A stretch of 64,000 bases of DNA, from positions 3,234,329 to 3,298,328 of the forward strand of contig NZ_CP017916.1 in NCBI RefSeq assembly GCF_002119525.1, given 5' to 3'. Under the pieces are notes generated by a model. That model saw only the letters and a program-made list of their open reading frames with translations. It was not told the DNA's origin and did no database searches. Source of the stretch: Vibrio syngnathi. Lineage in GTDB: Bacteria; Pseudomonadota; Gammaproteobacteria; Enterobacterales; Vibrionaceae. Positions 13,915 to 23,507 of this stretch are shown here, in pieces (within the stretch, counting starts at the first letter, position 1; the number at the start of each line of letters is the position of its first letter). A program made the translations under genes and the position numbers.

Positions 13915-14400
13915 ATGACTGTCGGTATTATCATGGGTTCTAAATCTGATTGGCCAACAATGAAGCTAGCTGCAGAAATGTTGGATCAGTTTGGCGTGGC
14001 GTACGAAACAAAAGTGGTTTCTGCTCACCGCACACCTCAGTTGCTTGCTGACTACGCAACCAGTGCGAAAGAGCGCGGTATTAAAGTAATTATTGCTGGT
14101 GCTGGCGGTGCTGCGCATCTTCCAGGCATGGCTGCAGCTTTCACAAGCGTACCTGTTTTAGGTGTTCCTGTTCAGTCTAAAGCACTGAAGGGCATGGACT
14201 CACTGCTTTCTATCGTACAAATGCCAAAAGGTATCGCGGTAGGTACTTTGGCTATCGGTGAAGCTGGTGCTGCCAATGCAGGCATCCTAGCAGCTCAAAT
14301 CATTGGTACACACAATGAAGAAGTAATGGCAAAAGTAGAAGCGTTCCGCTCTGAGCAAACAGAAACGGTACTTGCTAATCCAAACCCTGCAGAGGACTAA
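13915..14400 (+). CDS. purE: N5-carboxyaminoimidazole ribonucleotide mutase
   Basis: It moves the carboxyl group of N5-CAIR to give CAIR, the sixth step of purine synthesis, using the product of PurK. The 161-residue class I PurE has [10 protein letters not shown] (residues 7-16), SAHRTP with the catalytic histidine, and [19 protein letters not shown] site precedes the ATG. purK follows after five bases. The PurR box upstream explains its control. Confidence 0.98.
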   Translation: MTVGIIMGSKSDWPTMKLAAEMLDQFGVAYETKVVSAHRTPQLLADYATSAKERGIKVIIAGAGGAAHLPGMAAAFTSVPVLGVPVQSKALKGMDSLLSIVQMPKGIAVGTLAIGEAGAANAGILAAQIIGTHNEEVMAKVEAFRSEQTETVLANPNPAED

Positions 14401-14405
14401 TTCCC

Positions 14406-15536
14406 ATGCATGTTCTTGTGTTAGGCGCGGGCCAACTTGCTCGCATGATGTCCCTAGCTGGGGCACCGCTGAATATTGAAATTTCTGCTTTTGATGTTGG
14501 CAGCAAAAATATTGTTCACCCATTAACGCAAGCAATTCTAGGCAACGGCTTAGACCATGCGATTGAGCGTGCGGACGTCATTACTGCTGAATTCGAGCAT
14601 ATCCCTCATGATGTACTTGAGGTGTGTGAGCGCAGCGGTAAGTTCTTACCGACAACAGAAGCAATCAAAGCTGGCGGTGACCGTCGCCTTGAAAAAGCCC
14701 TGTTAGACGAAGCAAACGTGAAAAATGCTAAGTACTACGTGATTAACTCTCGCGAAGACTTTGACGCTGCGATTGCTCACGTAAGCTTGCCAATGGTCTT
14801 AAAGAGCACACTTGGCGGCTACGATGGCAAAGGCCAGTGGCGCTTAAAGACATTAGATAATGTTGAGTCAACTTGGACAGAAATGGCTGAGTGCATTGCC
14901 GCAACAGACAACCAAGCGATTGTGGCTGAAGAGTTCGTTCCGTTTGACCGCGAAGTATCACTTGTCGGTGCTCGTGGCGCCAATGGCGAGATCCAAGTGT
15001 ACCCACTGGCTGAAAATGTTCACACCGACGGCGTGTTGAGCTTATCGACAGCGATTGATGACATTGAACTGCAAGAGCAAGCAAAAACCATGTTCACCGC
15101 TGTTGCAGAACGTTTGGATTACGTTGGCGTGCTAGCGTTAGAGTTCTTTGATGTTAAAGGTTCACTGCTGGTTAACGAGATTGCACCACGTGTTCATAAC
15201 TCTGGCCACTGGACGCAACAAGGCGCAGAGACTTGTCAGTTTGAGAACCATCTACGTGCCGTATGTGGGATGCCATTAGGCAGCACTAAATTGATTCGCC
15301 CAACTGCAATGATCAACATCCTTGGCGAAGATACTCTACCTGAAGCAATTCTTGCTAAAGGTGGCTGTCATGTTCATTGGTATGGTAAAGAGAAGCGTGC
15401 GGGTCGTAAGATGGGCCACATTAACGTGAGCGCTGACTACAACGCAGAGCTGCAAAGAGCGTTATGCTCACTGGCAGACATTCTCGATAAGCAAGCCTAC
15501 CCTGCTGTGCATGAATTAGCACAGCAACTGAAGTAA
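14406..15536 (+). CDS. purK: N5-carboxyaminoimidazole ribonucleotide synthase
   Basis: This ATP-grasp enzyme carboxylates AIR with bicarbonate and ATP to form N5-CAIR. It has 376 residues. The N-terminal motif GAGQLARMM is at residues 7-15, the ATP-grasp core includes [13 protein letters not shown] and [11 protein letters not shown], and the metal site is [25 protein letters not shown]. It is translated right after purE as one operon and is followed by a terminator. Confidence 0.98.
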   Translation: MHVLVLGAGQLARMMSLAGAPLNIEISAFDVGSKNIVHPLTQAILGNGLDHAIERADVITAEFEHIPHDVLEVCERSGKFLPTTEAIKAGGDRRLEKALLDEANVKNAKYYVINSREDFDAAIAHVSLPMVLKSTLGGYDGKGQWRLKTLDNVESTWTEMAECIAATDNQAIVAEEFVPFDREVSLVGARGANGEIQVYPLAENVHTDGVLSLSTAIDDIELQEQAKTMFTAVAERLDYVGVLALEFFDVKGSLLVNEIAPRVHNSGHWTQQGAETCQFENHLRAVCGMPLGSTKLIRPTAMINILGEDTLPEAILAKGGCHVHWYGKEKRAGRKMGHINVSADYNAELQRALCSLADILDKQAYPAVHELAQQLK

Positions 15537-15561
15537 ACCTACATCGTGGATTTGATATAAA

Positions 15562-15590
15562 AATGGCGCTCAGTGAGCGCCGTTTTTTTG
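15562..15590 (+). terminator. Terminator of purEK
   Basis: GGCGCTCA-g-TGAGCGCC is followed by seven T residues, 25 bases after the purK stop. Confidence 0.92.
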
Positions 15591-15604
15591 TCTATAACAT
15601 CAGG

Positions 15605-16174
15605 TTATTGAGATTGAATGTGATGACACTTGCGATCAGCACATTGTTTCTTGGTGCCATTGGCTGTTTTCTTCTCAAGTAACAACGGAAACTGACACTC
15701 TTCACAACGACCAATAACAGGTGGCTGATTAACGGCGAACTTACACTTAGGATAGTTATCGCACGCATAAAAGGTTTTGCCATAGCGAGATTTACGCTCA
15801 ACCAAATGGCCTCTGCCACACTCAGGGCAAGCAACAAGTGGCTGCTCTTCAGGTTGTTCTTTTGGTTGGTCCAAAGATTCGATGTGATTACACGTTGGGT
15901 AGCTACTACAACCAATGAACATACCAAAGCGACCTTGCCTTAATACCAATTCGTTTTGGCATTTAGGACACGGCACACCCAGCTCTTTCACCACATGGCC
16001 ATCGTTTTGATGGAGAGGCTTGATGTAATCACAGCTCGGATACTGCTTACAGCCTAAAAATGGGCCGTGCTTACCATGGCGAAGCTGAAGCTCTCCACCA
16101 CACTGTGGACATGGTTCATGCTCTAATGCATGTTCATGTGCTGAAAAAAGCTGATTATCAATCTTACTACTCAT
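15605..16174 (-). CDS. Topoisomerase I-type zinc-ribbon protein (YrdD-like)
   Basis: The 189-residue protein consists of four C4 zinc ribbons of the kind at the C-terminus of topoisomerase I. Three are complete: CPQCGG...GCKQYPSC, CPKCQN...GCSSYPTC and CPECGR...ACDNYPKC. The fourth is shorter: CEECQF...CADRKC. No catalytic domain is present. It probably binds single-stranded nucleic acid, but its role is unknown. It lies 12 bases after smg in the leftward cluster LysM-dprA-smg-yrdD, the same association as in E. coli. Confidence 0.9.
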   Translation of the reverse strand: MSSKIDNQLFSAHEHALEHEPCPQCGGELQLRHGKHGPFLGCKQYPSCDYIKPLHQNDGHVVKELGVPCPKCQNELVLRQGRFGMFIGCSSYPTCNHIESLDQPKEQPEEQPLVACPECGRGHLVERKSRYGKTFYACDNYPKCKFAVNQPPVIGRCEECQFPLLLEKKTANGTKKQCADRKCHHIQSQ

Positions 16175-16186
16175 GACAAGCCTGTA

Positions 16187-16663
16187 TTAATGCAAGATAC
16201 CTTGCTCTTTGGTGTACAACAGCTCTTCCATTTGCGTGTAAGCACTTTCATTACCCGGCACATTAAACAGCACCATTAAGATAATCCATTTCAGATCATC
16301 CAATTCAAATTCGCTCGTCTCAAGCCCCATCACACGATCAATCACCATTTCACGAATCTCTGTCGTGAGTACGTTGATCTGTTCAAGGAACAATAAGAAA
16401 CCTCGGCACTCCATATTAATACGTGAAATCTCTCGACTGGTATAAATACGCATCGAGGTATTGGAACACATAGTAATCGCCGCTTGATTCTCAGTATCTT
16501 GCAATGCCGCAAGATCTTCTAACCAATGGAGGGCCTTATAAATATCATCTTGGTGAAACCCTGCTCGAAGAAGCTCATCTTCCAGCTCATCTTGATCCAC
16601 CTGCAATTCAGAATCGCTATGGATGTAGGTTTCAAACAAGTACATCAGTATGTCCATCATCAT
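16187..16663 (-). CDS. smg: Smg family protein (DUF494)
   Basis: This 158-residue acidic, helical protein matches the Smg/DUF494 family, with the N-terminal segment [12 protein letters not shown] and the C-terminal [16 protein letters not shown]. Its molecular function is not established; it is regularly coupled to dprA. Three ATG codons open the frame (MMM) and any could be used. It starts three bases after dprA ends, so translation is probably coupled. Confidence 0.92.
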   Translation of the reverse strand: MMMDILMYLFETYIHSDSELQVDQDELEDELLRAGFHQDDIYKALHWLEDLAALQDTENQAAITMCSNTSMRIYTSREISRINMECRGFLLFLEQINVLTTEIREMVIDRVMGLETSEFELDDLKWIILMVLFNVPGNESAYTQMEELLYTKEQGILH

Positions 16664-16666
16664 AGC

Positions 16667-17779
16667 TTAGCCTCTCCCCTTTCGAATATAGCCACCGGAA
16701 ACTGCAACAACATGCCCTGAGAGCTCAAGCTCTAAAAGCTGCATCATGACCTCATGCACAGGTATATGGGTTCTCTGTGCCAAAATATCAACGGGTGTCG
16801 CCTCTAACCCTACGTTAGCTAACAGCTGTGGAAATGGCAATTGTTCATTTTCCCCCATACAGGGCGTAGGTTCGAACAAGCTGGGTTGCTGATCGATAGA
16901 CCAGTCTAACAGACTCTTTATTTCAATCAGAACATCTTGTGCACTCTGTACCAAACATGCACCAGCTTTAATTAAGCTATTGCCGCCACGGCTGGTTGGA
17001 CTATGAATAGAGCCTGGCAACGCAAACACCTCTCGGCCTTGCTCCATGGCATATCGAGCCGTAATCAACGAGCCACTCTTCTCAGCCGCTTCAACTACCA
17101 AGGTTCCGAGCGATAACCCACTTATAATACGGTTACGCCGAGGGAAATGTTCAGGTCGTGGTTTTGCGTTTGGGCGAAACTCTGAAATCAGCGCCCCATT
17201 TTCACAGATTCTATCGGCTAAGTTTCTGTGCCGCGCTGGGTAAATTGAATCCAAACCTGAACCTAAAACCGCGAAAGTCTCTCCTCCTTTATCTAGAGCA
17301 CCATCATGAGCGTAACCGTCAATGCCCAACGCTAAGCCACTCGTGACAATCAAACCGTTTTGGACGAACTCTTTGGCGAAGGACTTCGCTGTCTGCAGCC
17401 CTTCGATGCTGGCATTACGACTGCCGACCATTGCGATTTGAGGCTCAATCAGTTTTTCAACGTGACCTTTAACGAAAAGCACGCTCGGCGCAGAGGCGGT
17501 CTCATTCAGCAGCTTGGGATAATGCGAGCAATTCTGGGTAATGATGTGATGGTTGGGTTGTCTTGCTTGCCACGCGAGGCAAGCCTCCACTTCTCTTGGG
17601 GCTTGCTCTCTTAAATAGGATATTTGCTTGGCAGACAAACCAATCGCTTGCAGTTGCTGGCTTGAGTAACCAACAATATTAGAAGGGGAATCAATGCTCA
17701 GCAGACGAGAAAGGCGCTTGCCACCCAATTGCGGTACAAAACTTAGAGTTAGCCAAGCGCTCAGTTGTTGCTCATTCAC
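16667..17779 (-). CDS. dprA: DNA-processing protein DprA
   Basis: It loads RecA onto incoming single-stranded DNA during natural transformation. The 370-residue protein has an N-terminal helical region, a central Rossmann-like core (AMVGSRNAS, VTSGLALGIDGYAH, FAVLGSGLDSIYP, PRRNRIISGLS) and a C-terminal winged-helix domain from about residue 300. Its start overlaps the LysM gene's stop by four bases. Another transformation protein, ComM, is encoded in this window at 32.7-34.3 kb, which fits a naturally competent Vibrio. Confidence 0.96.
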   Translation of the reverse strand: MNEQQLSAWLTLSFVPQLGGKRLSRLLSIDSPSNIVGYSSQQLQAIGLSAKQISYLREQAPREVEACLAWQARQPNHHIITQNCSHYPKLLNETASAPSVLFVKGHVEKLIEPQIAMVGSRNASIEGLQTAKSFAKEFVQNGLIVTSGLALGIDGYAHDGALDKGGETFAVLGSGLDSIYPARHRNLADRICENGALISEFRPNAKPRPEHFPRRNRIISGLSLGTLVVEAAEKSGSLITARYAMEQGREVFALPGSIHSPTSRGGNSLIKAGACLVQSAQDVLIEIKSLLDWSIDQQPSLFEPTPCMGENEQLPFPQLLANVGLEATPVDILAQRTHIPVHEVMMQLLELELSGHVVAVSGGYIRKGRG

Positions 17780-18867
17780 TCGGTGCCCTTAAGCTCTTCC
17801 GTCAAAGCCAGATCCAGAGGCGATACAGCCAGAATGTCATTGCTAACCGGCTTAGAGCTCTGAGTGATCAAGGCCAAGCTAAAATACTCATAAGGACGAA
17901 TGACCATCAAACTACCGAGTGAGGTACTTGGCAATTGTACCTTATCGCTCGCTGCTGATTCTTTATAGCTGTATTCACCTTGCTTACCAAACACCACCGC
18001 GCCGCTTTCGCTGAGCGTAAACATAGAGCCTTGGCGAAGATTGTCTTGCGAGCCTTTGTTAATAACCACCACCTGATTCTTTGCGCTGTATTGGCTGCCA
18101 TCTAATGAGCCCAAGATATTAGCAAACTGTCCCGCAGCACTAGGCGCTGGATAAAACGTGGTTGAGAGCTTCACCTGATCAACGCCAAGATCTGGTAACA
18201 CGAGGTCATTGAGCAGTACCTCTTGCAGTTGAGTCTCTATCTGTAAACTACTGAACTCAGCATCCACCTCTTTCAGGCGCGCCGTGGCGACCAAACGCAA
18301 AGAGGTAATACTCGCTTGAGGTTGATGCCTTTGATAAGTCTCGACGGAACGGTAGATACCCCATTTTTGATGCTGCTGGTTTCCCGAAATAAACAATCGG
18401 TCTTCACCCGATAAGAAGCGTTTGCCATCACTGGTCCCTAACACTCGTTGCGCTGACTGGATATCTTGCTGCTCAACCAAGCGGTCAGATTGTAGATACG
18501 GTAGAACAAGCCCCTCATTGACGGTAGGCACCGCTTTCTTCTCTGATACACGAATCTTAGGGCTTATCTTTATGACGGGTTTGAGGCTCAACACAGGCTC
18601 GCCATTAATCCAAACCAGAGACAATTTATCTCCGGGGTAAATAAGGTGAGGGTTTTCTATTTCAGGGTTTACCTGCCATAGCCTTGGCCACAACCAAGGG
18701 CTATCGAGATACATCGCGGAGATATCCCATAAGGTATCCCCCTTAACCACCACATACGCCTCGGGTGCGCCTTGTTTAATGGTTAAAGGTTGCTCACTAT
18801 TTTCAGCCATAACGGCGAACGAAAGCGAGGCACAAATAAGAGATAAAGCGGGGGAAAAATGACGCAT
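17776..18867 (-). CDS. LysM domain protein with signal peptide
   Basis: The 363-residue exported protein has a signal peptide (residues 1-21, cut after VMA). A LysM module follows at about 38-86 (YVVVKGDTLWDISAMYL ... PHLIYPGDKLSLVW), which binds peptidoglycan. The remaining 270 residues are a conserved but unassigned region. It is a periplasmic or envelope protein with no visible catalytic motif. It is first in the leftward unit with dprA, smg and the zinc-ribbon gene, and diverges from def. Confidence 0.9.
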   Translation of the reverse strand: MRHFSPALSLICASLSFAVMAENSEQPLTIKQGAPEAYVVVKGDTLWDISAMYLDSPWLWPRLWQVNPEIENPHLIYPGDKLSLVWINGEPVLSLKPVIKISPKIRVSEKKAVPTVNEGLVLPYLQSDRLVEQQDIQSAQRVLGTSDGKRFLSGEDRLFISGNQQHQKWGIYRSVETYQRHQPQASITSLRLVATARLKEVDAEFSSLQIETQLQEVLLNDLVLPDLGVDQVKLSTTFYPAPSAAGQFANILGSLDGSQYSAKNQVVVINKGSQDNLRQGSMFTLSESGAVVFGKQGEYSYKESAASDKVQLPSTSLGSLMVIRPYEYFSLALITQSSKPVSNDILAVSPLDLALTEELKGTE

Positions 18868-19007
18868 GACCTAGGTTCCTTGGTCTGAATATATGACATC
18901 TGATTAGAGAATTACCTTCAGGATGCTGTCATTTGACCTCTAAAATGTCTAGAATTGAGCCAACAAGGTTTAAGCTGTTTCGGCACAGTTCAATATTTCG
19001 AGTGTAT

Positions 19008-19520
19008 ATGTCTGTATTACAAGTATTAACATTACCAGATGATCGTCTACGTACCGTGGCGAAACCGGTAAAAGAAGTTACCCCAGAGATTCAAAAGTTC
19101 GTTGATGACATGATTGAAACCATGTACGACGAAGAAGGTATCGGCCTTGCTGCAACGCAAGTAGATTTCCACCAGCGCATCGTTGTTATCGATATTTCAG
19201 AAACACGTGACGAGCCTATGGTTCTGATCAACCCTGAAATTACCGACAAACGTGGCGAAGATGGTATCGAAGAAGGCTGTCTATCTGTACCAGGCGCTCG
19301 AGCTCTAGTACCTCGCGCTGCAGAAGTAACGGTTAAAGCATTAGACCGAGAAGGCAACGAATTCACATTCGACGCTGACGACCTTCTGGCTATCTGTGTT
19401 CAGCACGAACTTGACCACCTAGAAGGCAAGTTGTTTGTTGATTACCTATCGCCACTAAAGCGCAAACGTATTCAAGATAAGCTAGCGAAGATTAAACGTT
19501 TCAACGAGAAACAAGGTTAA
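19008..19520 (+). CDS. def: Peptide deformylase
   Basis: It removes the formyl group from N-terminal methionine of new proteins. The 170-residue metalloenzyme has all three motifs: [14 protein letters not shown] (metal-binding Cys) and QHELDHLEG (two His plus the catalytic Glu). An in-frame ATG lies further upstream at 18933, but the ATG at 19008 gives [15 protein letters not shown], the standard N-terminus. The ribosome-binding site is weak. fmt follows 38 bases later. Confidence 0.98.
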   Translation: MSVLQVLTLPDDRLRTVAKPVKEVTPEIQKFVDDMIETMYDEEGIGLAATQVDFHQRIVVIDISETRDEPMVLINPEITDKRGEDGIEEGCLSVPGARALVPRAAEVTVKALDREGNEFTFDADDLLAICVQHELDHLEGKLFVDYLSPLKRKRIQDKLAKIKRFNEKQG

Positions 19521-19558
19521 TAACCGGTGCTATTACTAAATTAAGAAGGAAGTCTACC

Positions 19559-20524
19559 TTGGGTCAATCTTTAAGAATTGTCTTCGCAGGTACTCCGGAT
19601 TTCGCCGCCCGTCACTTGGCGGCGTTGTTGTCTTCGGAGCATGAAGTTATTGCTGTTTACACACAGCCAGATCGTCCAGCAGGCCGCGGTAAAAAACTGA
19701 CTGCGAGCCCAGTAAAAAACATCGCACTTGAAAACAATATTCCGGTTTACCAACCAGAAAATTTCAAGTCAGATCAAGCTAAGCAAGAGCTAGCAGATTT
19801 GAATGCTGACATTATGGTTGTTGTCGCTTACGGCTTGCTTCTTCCACAAGCTGTATTAGATACGCCTCGCTTGGGTTGTATTAACGTGCATGGCTCTATC
19901 CTACCGCGTTGGCGTGGTGCTGCTCCGATCCAACGCTCTATCTGGGCGGGTGATAAAGAGACAGGTGTGACGATCATGCAGATGGATATCGGCCTAGATA
20001 CCGGTGATATGTTAAGTATCGCGACGCTACCAATCGAAGCAACAGACACCAGTGCGTCAATGTACGAGAAGTTGGCTGGCCTTGGTCCTGATGCTCTTGT
20101 TGAGTGTTTAGCCGACATCGCTTCTGGTAAAGCTGTTGCTGAGAAGCAAGACGACGAACTTGCTAACTACGCGAAAAAGCTGAGCAAAGAAGAAGCTAAA
20201 ATTGATTGGAATGACAGTGCAGAACACATCGAACGTTGTGTGCGCGCTTTCAACCCATGGCCAATGAGTCACTTTGCGATTACTGATAGCAGCTCTAATG
20301 ATGAAAAAAGCATTAAAGTTTGGCAGACACGTGTTGACCAAGAATCAACGTCTGCGCCAACTGGTTCAATCATCAAAGCAGATAAAACGGGTATCTATGT
20401 TGCGACTGGCGACAAAGTACTGGTTTTGGAACAACTGCAAGTTCCAGGTAAAAAAGCCATGTCAGTTCAAGACATCTTGAACTCACGTGCAAGCTGGTTT
20501 GAAGTTGGTACTCAACTTTCTTAA
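19559..20524 (+). CDS. fmt: Methionyl-tRNA formyltransferase
   Basis: It formylates initiator Met-tRNA with 10-formyl-THF. The start is TTG at 19559, supported by AAGAAGGAAG 7-16 bases upstream and by alignment of [19 protein letters not shown] with known Fmt N-termini. The 321-residue protein has the catalytic block [17 protein letters not shown] and [11 protein letters not shown], and a C-terminal OB-like domain. It pairs with def, the enzyme that later removes the formyl group. Confidence 0.97.
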   Translation: MGQSLRIVFAGTPDFAARHLAALLSSEHEVIAVYTQPDRPAGRGKKLTASPVKNIALENNIPVYQPENFKSDQAKQELADLNADIMVVVAYGLLLPQAVLDTPRLGCINVHGSILPRWRGAAPIQRSIWAGDKETGVTIMQMDIGLDTGDMLSIATLPIEATDTSASMYEKLAGLGPDALVECLADIASGKAVAEKQDDELANYAKKLSKEEAKIDWNDSAEHIERCVRAFNPWPMSHFAITDSSSNDEKSIKVWQTRVDQESTSAPTGSIIKADKTGIYVATGDKVLVLEQLQVPGKKAMSVQDILNSRASWFEVGTQLS

Positions 20525-20595
20525 CCGCTTTAAAGCTACTCAATATGAACTTAGAAATGTGTAGCTTATAAAAACACAGTTTAGAAAACCTTTAC

Positions 20596-20613
20596 GAGGG
20601 CAGAGATGCCCTC
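20596..20613 (+). promoter_or_regulatory. Hairpin with GAGA tetraloop before rsmB
   Basis: GAGGGCA-gaga-TGCCCTC is a perfect 7-bp stem with a GNRA-type loop. It abuts the ATG at 20614 and traps the only Shine-Dalgarno-like bases (GAGGG). It has no T tail, so it does not look like a terminator for fmt. Confidence 0.6.
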
Positions 20614-20643
20614 ATGTATTCAAATAAATATTCGGTACCCCTC

Positions 20644-21924
20644 ATGAATGTTCGCGCTGCTGCTGCAAATGTCCTATTCCAAGTTGTCGATAAAGGCCAC
20701 TCTCTTTCACACGCTCTCCCTGCGGCTCAAAAAACGATCCGTCCGCGAGACCATGCTCTACTGCAAGAGATTTGCTACGGCGCACTTCGTTACCTGCCTC
20801 GCTTAGAGTCAATCGCTAACGAACTGATGGAAAACTCGCTTAAAGGTAAAAAGCGCGTCTTCCATCACCTGATCTTAGTAGGCATTTATCAGTTGGGCTT
20901 TATGCGAATTCCTTCGCATGCCGCCGTTGCTGAAACAGTTGAAGCAACCAAAACACTGCGCGGCCCAAGCCTCAGTGGTTTGATCAATGCCGTACTTCGC
21001 AGCTACCTGCGCGATCAAGAAGAACTAGACGAGAAAGCCGTTAGCCACAATGCTGGCAAATACAGCCATCCAAGCTGGATTCTAAAAATGCTTCAAGAGA
21101 GCTACCCAGATCAGTGGGAGCAATTGGTTGAAGCAAACAATAACAAGGCACCAATGTGGCTGCGCGTAAACCGCCAACACCACACTCGTGACGAGTATGT
21201 TGAACTGCTTAAAAACGAAAACATTGAATACTCTCTGCACCCTGAAGCAGCTGATGCCATAAAATTAGCCTCACCTTGTGACGTTACTTTGCTTCCTGGC
21301 TTCGACAGAGGCTGGGTATCGGTACAAGATGCTGCAGCTCAGCTTTCCGTTGATTTCCTAACACCAAAAGATGGTGAGCTAATCCTAGATTGCTGCGCAG
21401 CACCTGGTGGTAAAACTGCACACATTCTTGAACATACTCAAGACACTGAAGTGGTTGCAATCGACAGTGATATTAAACGCCTAGACCGCGTTTACGATAA
21501 CCTTGAACGCCTACAACTGCGTGCCGACGTAATCTGTGGTGATGCTCGCTACCCTGAAGAGTGGTGGACAGGCAGCCAGTTTGACCGCATCCTACTTGAT
21601 GCTCCATGTTCAGCGACCGGTGTAATTCGCCGTCACCCTGACATTAAGTGGCTACGCCGTGCATCTGATATTGATGCACTAGCAGAGCTGCAAAGCGAGA
21701 TCTTGGATGCAATGTGGCGCCAGCTAAAAGAAGGCGGCACCATGGTTTATGCGACATGTTCTATCACGCCGCAAGAAAACGTGCTGCAAGTGAAAGCATT
21801 CTTAGAGCGTACCGAGAACGCAACGCTGGTTGGGTCTGATATCGAAAAACCGGGTCGTCAAATACTACCTGGTGAAGAAGATATGGATGGCTTCTACTAC
21901 GCAGTTCTAGTAAAACAGGCATAA
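20644..21924 (+). CDS. rsmB: 16S rRNA (cytosine-967-C5)-methyltransferase RsmB
   Basis: It methylates C967 of 16S rRNA. It has a NusB-like N-terminal RNA-binding domain (about residues 1-140) and a SAM-binding methyltransferase domain with [31 protein letters not shown] (catalytic Cys) and the second Cys in [10 protein letters not shown]. Two starts are possible: ATG at 20614 and ATG at 20644. The second gives [11 protein letters not shown], which aligns with the usual N-terminus and makes 426 residues, but it has no clear ribosome-binding site. The first has a GAGGG site locked in a hairpin. It ends with a strong terminator. Confidence 0.95.
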   Translation: MNVRAAAANVLFQVVDKGHSLSHALPAAQKTIRPRDHALLQEICYGALRYLPRLESIANELMENSLKGKKRVFHHLILVGIYQLGFMRIPSHAAVAETVEATKTLRGPSLSGLINAVLRSYLRDQEELDEKAVSHNAGKYSHPSWILKMLQESYPDQWEQLVEANNNKAPMWLRVNRQHHTRDEYVELLKNENIEYSLHPEAADAIKLASPCDVTLLPGFDRGWVSVQDAAAQLSVDFLTPKDGELILDCCAAPGGKTAHILEHTQDTEVVAIDSDIKRLDRVYDNLERLQLRADVICGDARYPEEWWTGSQFDRILLDAPCSATGVIRRHPDIKWLRRASDIDALAELQSEILDAMWRQLKEGGTMVYATCSITPQENVLQVKAFLERTENATLVGSDIEKPGRQILPGEEDMDGFYYAVLVKQA

Positions 21925-21929
21925 CAACT

Positions 21930-21968
21930 AACAGCGGCTAAGAATTTATTTCTTAGCCGCTGTTTCTT
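21930..21968 (+). terminator. Terminator of def-fmt-rsmB
   Basis: ACAGCGGCTAAGAA-tttat-TTCTTAGCCGCTGT is a perfect 14-bp stem followed by TTCTTTC. Confidence 0.88.
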
Positions 21969-22034
21969 TCTAGTGCATTATCAAAGCGAAATGAGATCAC
22001 TAGGATTACAACGGCAAAAAATAAGAGAAAGGCT

Positions 22035-23411
22035 ATGAAGATCATTATTCTAGGTGCTGGACAAGTTGGCGGTACCCTTGCTGAAAACCTAGTGGGTGAA
22101 AACAATGACATCACGATTGTCGACCGTAATGCCGACCGACTGCGTGAACTTCAAGACAAATACGACCTTAGGGTTGTAAACGGCTATGCCAGCCACCCCA
22201 ACACACTACGTGAAGCGGGCGCGCAAGATGCCGACATGTTGGTTGCCGTAACCAATATGGATGAAACCAACATGGCCGCATGTCAGGTTGCCTTCTCTCT
22301 GTTTAACACGCCAAACCGAATTGCCCGTATTCGTTCTCCAGAATATCTGGAAGAGAAAGAAGCACTCTTCAAATCAGGTGCGATTCCAGTAGACCACCTC
22401 ATCGCACCCGAAGAGTTAGTGACCAGCTACATCGAGCGCTTGATTCAATACCCTGGTGCACTGCAGGTTGTGAGTTTTGCAGAACAGAAAGTGAGCCTAG
22501 TAGCAGTAAAAGCCTACTACGGTGGTCCACTGGTTGGTAATGCACTGTCTGCTTTGCGTGAGCACATGCCGCACATTGATACTCGTGTAGCCGCTATCTT
22601 CCGTCAAGGTCGCCCTATTCGCCCACAAGGCACTACCATCATTGAAGCCGATGATGAGGTTTTCTTTGTGGCTGCGAGTAACCATATCCGCTCAGTAATG
22701 AGTGAGTTACAACGCCTAGAGAAACCGTACCGACGCATCATGATTGTTGGCGGTGGTAACATTGGTGCAAGCTTAGCGAAACGCCTTGAGCAGAGCTACA
22801 GCATCAAGCTTATCGAGCGCAGCTACACTCGTGCCGAGAAGTTATCTGAAGAGTTAGAAAACACCATCGTATTCTGTGGTGATGCAGCCGACCAAGAGCT
22901 GCTGACCGAAGAGAACATCGATCAGGTGGATGTGTTCATTGCTCTAACCAATGAAGATGAAACCAACATCATGTCAGCGATGCTGGCGAAGCGAATGGGT
23001 GCCAAGAAAGTAATGGTTCTGATTCAGCGTGGTGCTTACGTCGACCTTGTTCAGGGTGGCGTGATTGATATTGCGATATCGCCACAGCAAGCGACCATTT
23101 CTGCGCTGCTTACTCACGTTCGTCGTGCTGATATTGTTAACGTATCCTCTCTACGTCGCGGTGCAGCAGAGGCGATTGAAGCGATTGCTCACGGTGACGA
23201 AACCACCTCTAAGGTTGTTGGCCGAGCGATTGGCGACATCAAACTACCACCGGGCACCACTATTGGTGCGATTGTTCGCGGAGAAGAGGTGCTTATCGCG
23301 CACGATAGAACCGTGATCGAACAAGATGACCACGTAGTAATGTTCCTGGTGGACAAGAAATACGTACCTGATGTTGAGTCTCTATTCCAACCGAGCCCGT
23401 TCTTCTTATAG
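22035..23411 (+). CDS. trkA: Trk potassium uptake regulatory subunit TrkA
   Basis: This cytoplasmic NAD(H)/nucleotide-binding protein gates the Trk potassium channel. The 458 residues form two tandem RCK units. The Rossmann motifs are [15 protein letters not shown] at about residue 4 and [15 protein letters not shown] at about residue 236, each followed by a TrkA-C domain. GAAAGG precedes the ATG. trkH follows after 96 bases, so the channel and its regulator are made together. Confidence 0.98.
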   Translation: MKIIILGAGQVGGTLAENLVGENNDITIVDRNADRLRELQDKYDLRVVNGYASHPNTLREAGAQDADMLVAVTNMDETNMAACQVAFSLFNTPNRIARIRSPEYLEEKEALFKSGAIPVDHLIAPEELVTSYIERLIQYPGALQVVSFAEQKVSLVAVKAYYGGPLVGNALSALREHMPHIDTRVAAIFRQGRPIRPQGTTIIEADDEVFFVAASNHIRSVMSELQRLEKPYRRIMIVGGGNIGASLAKRLEQSYSIKLIERSYTRAEKLSEELENTIVFCGDAADQELLTEENIDQVDVFIALTNEDETNIMSAMLAKRMGAKKVMVLIQRGAYVDLVQGGVIDIAISPQQATISALLTHVRRADIVNVSSLRRGAAEAIEAIAHGDETTSKVVGRAIGDIKLPPGTTIGAIVRGEEVLIAHDRTVIEQDDHVVMFLVDKKYVPDVESLFQPSPFFL

Positions 23412-23507
23412 CCTTGTTCTCGTGAGCTTCTTCTCGCAACTTTCTTTTTGTGAGAACGACGCTCCGGCACAAAGCTGTAATCAATTAAAGCTATGGTCTA
23501 TTAAGCT

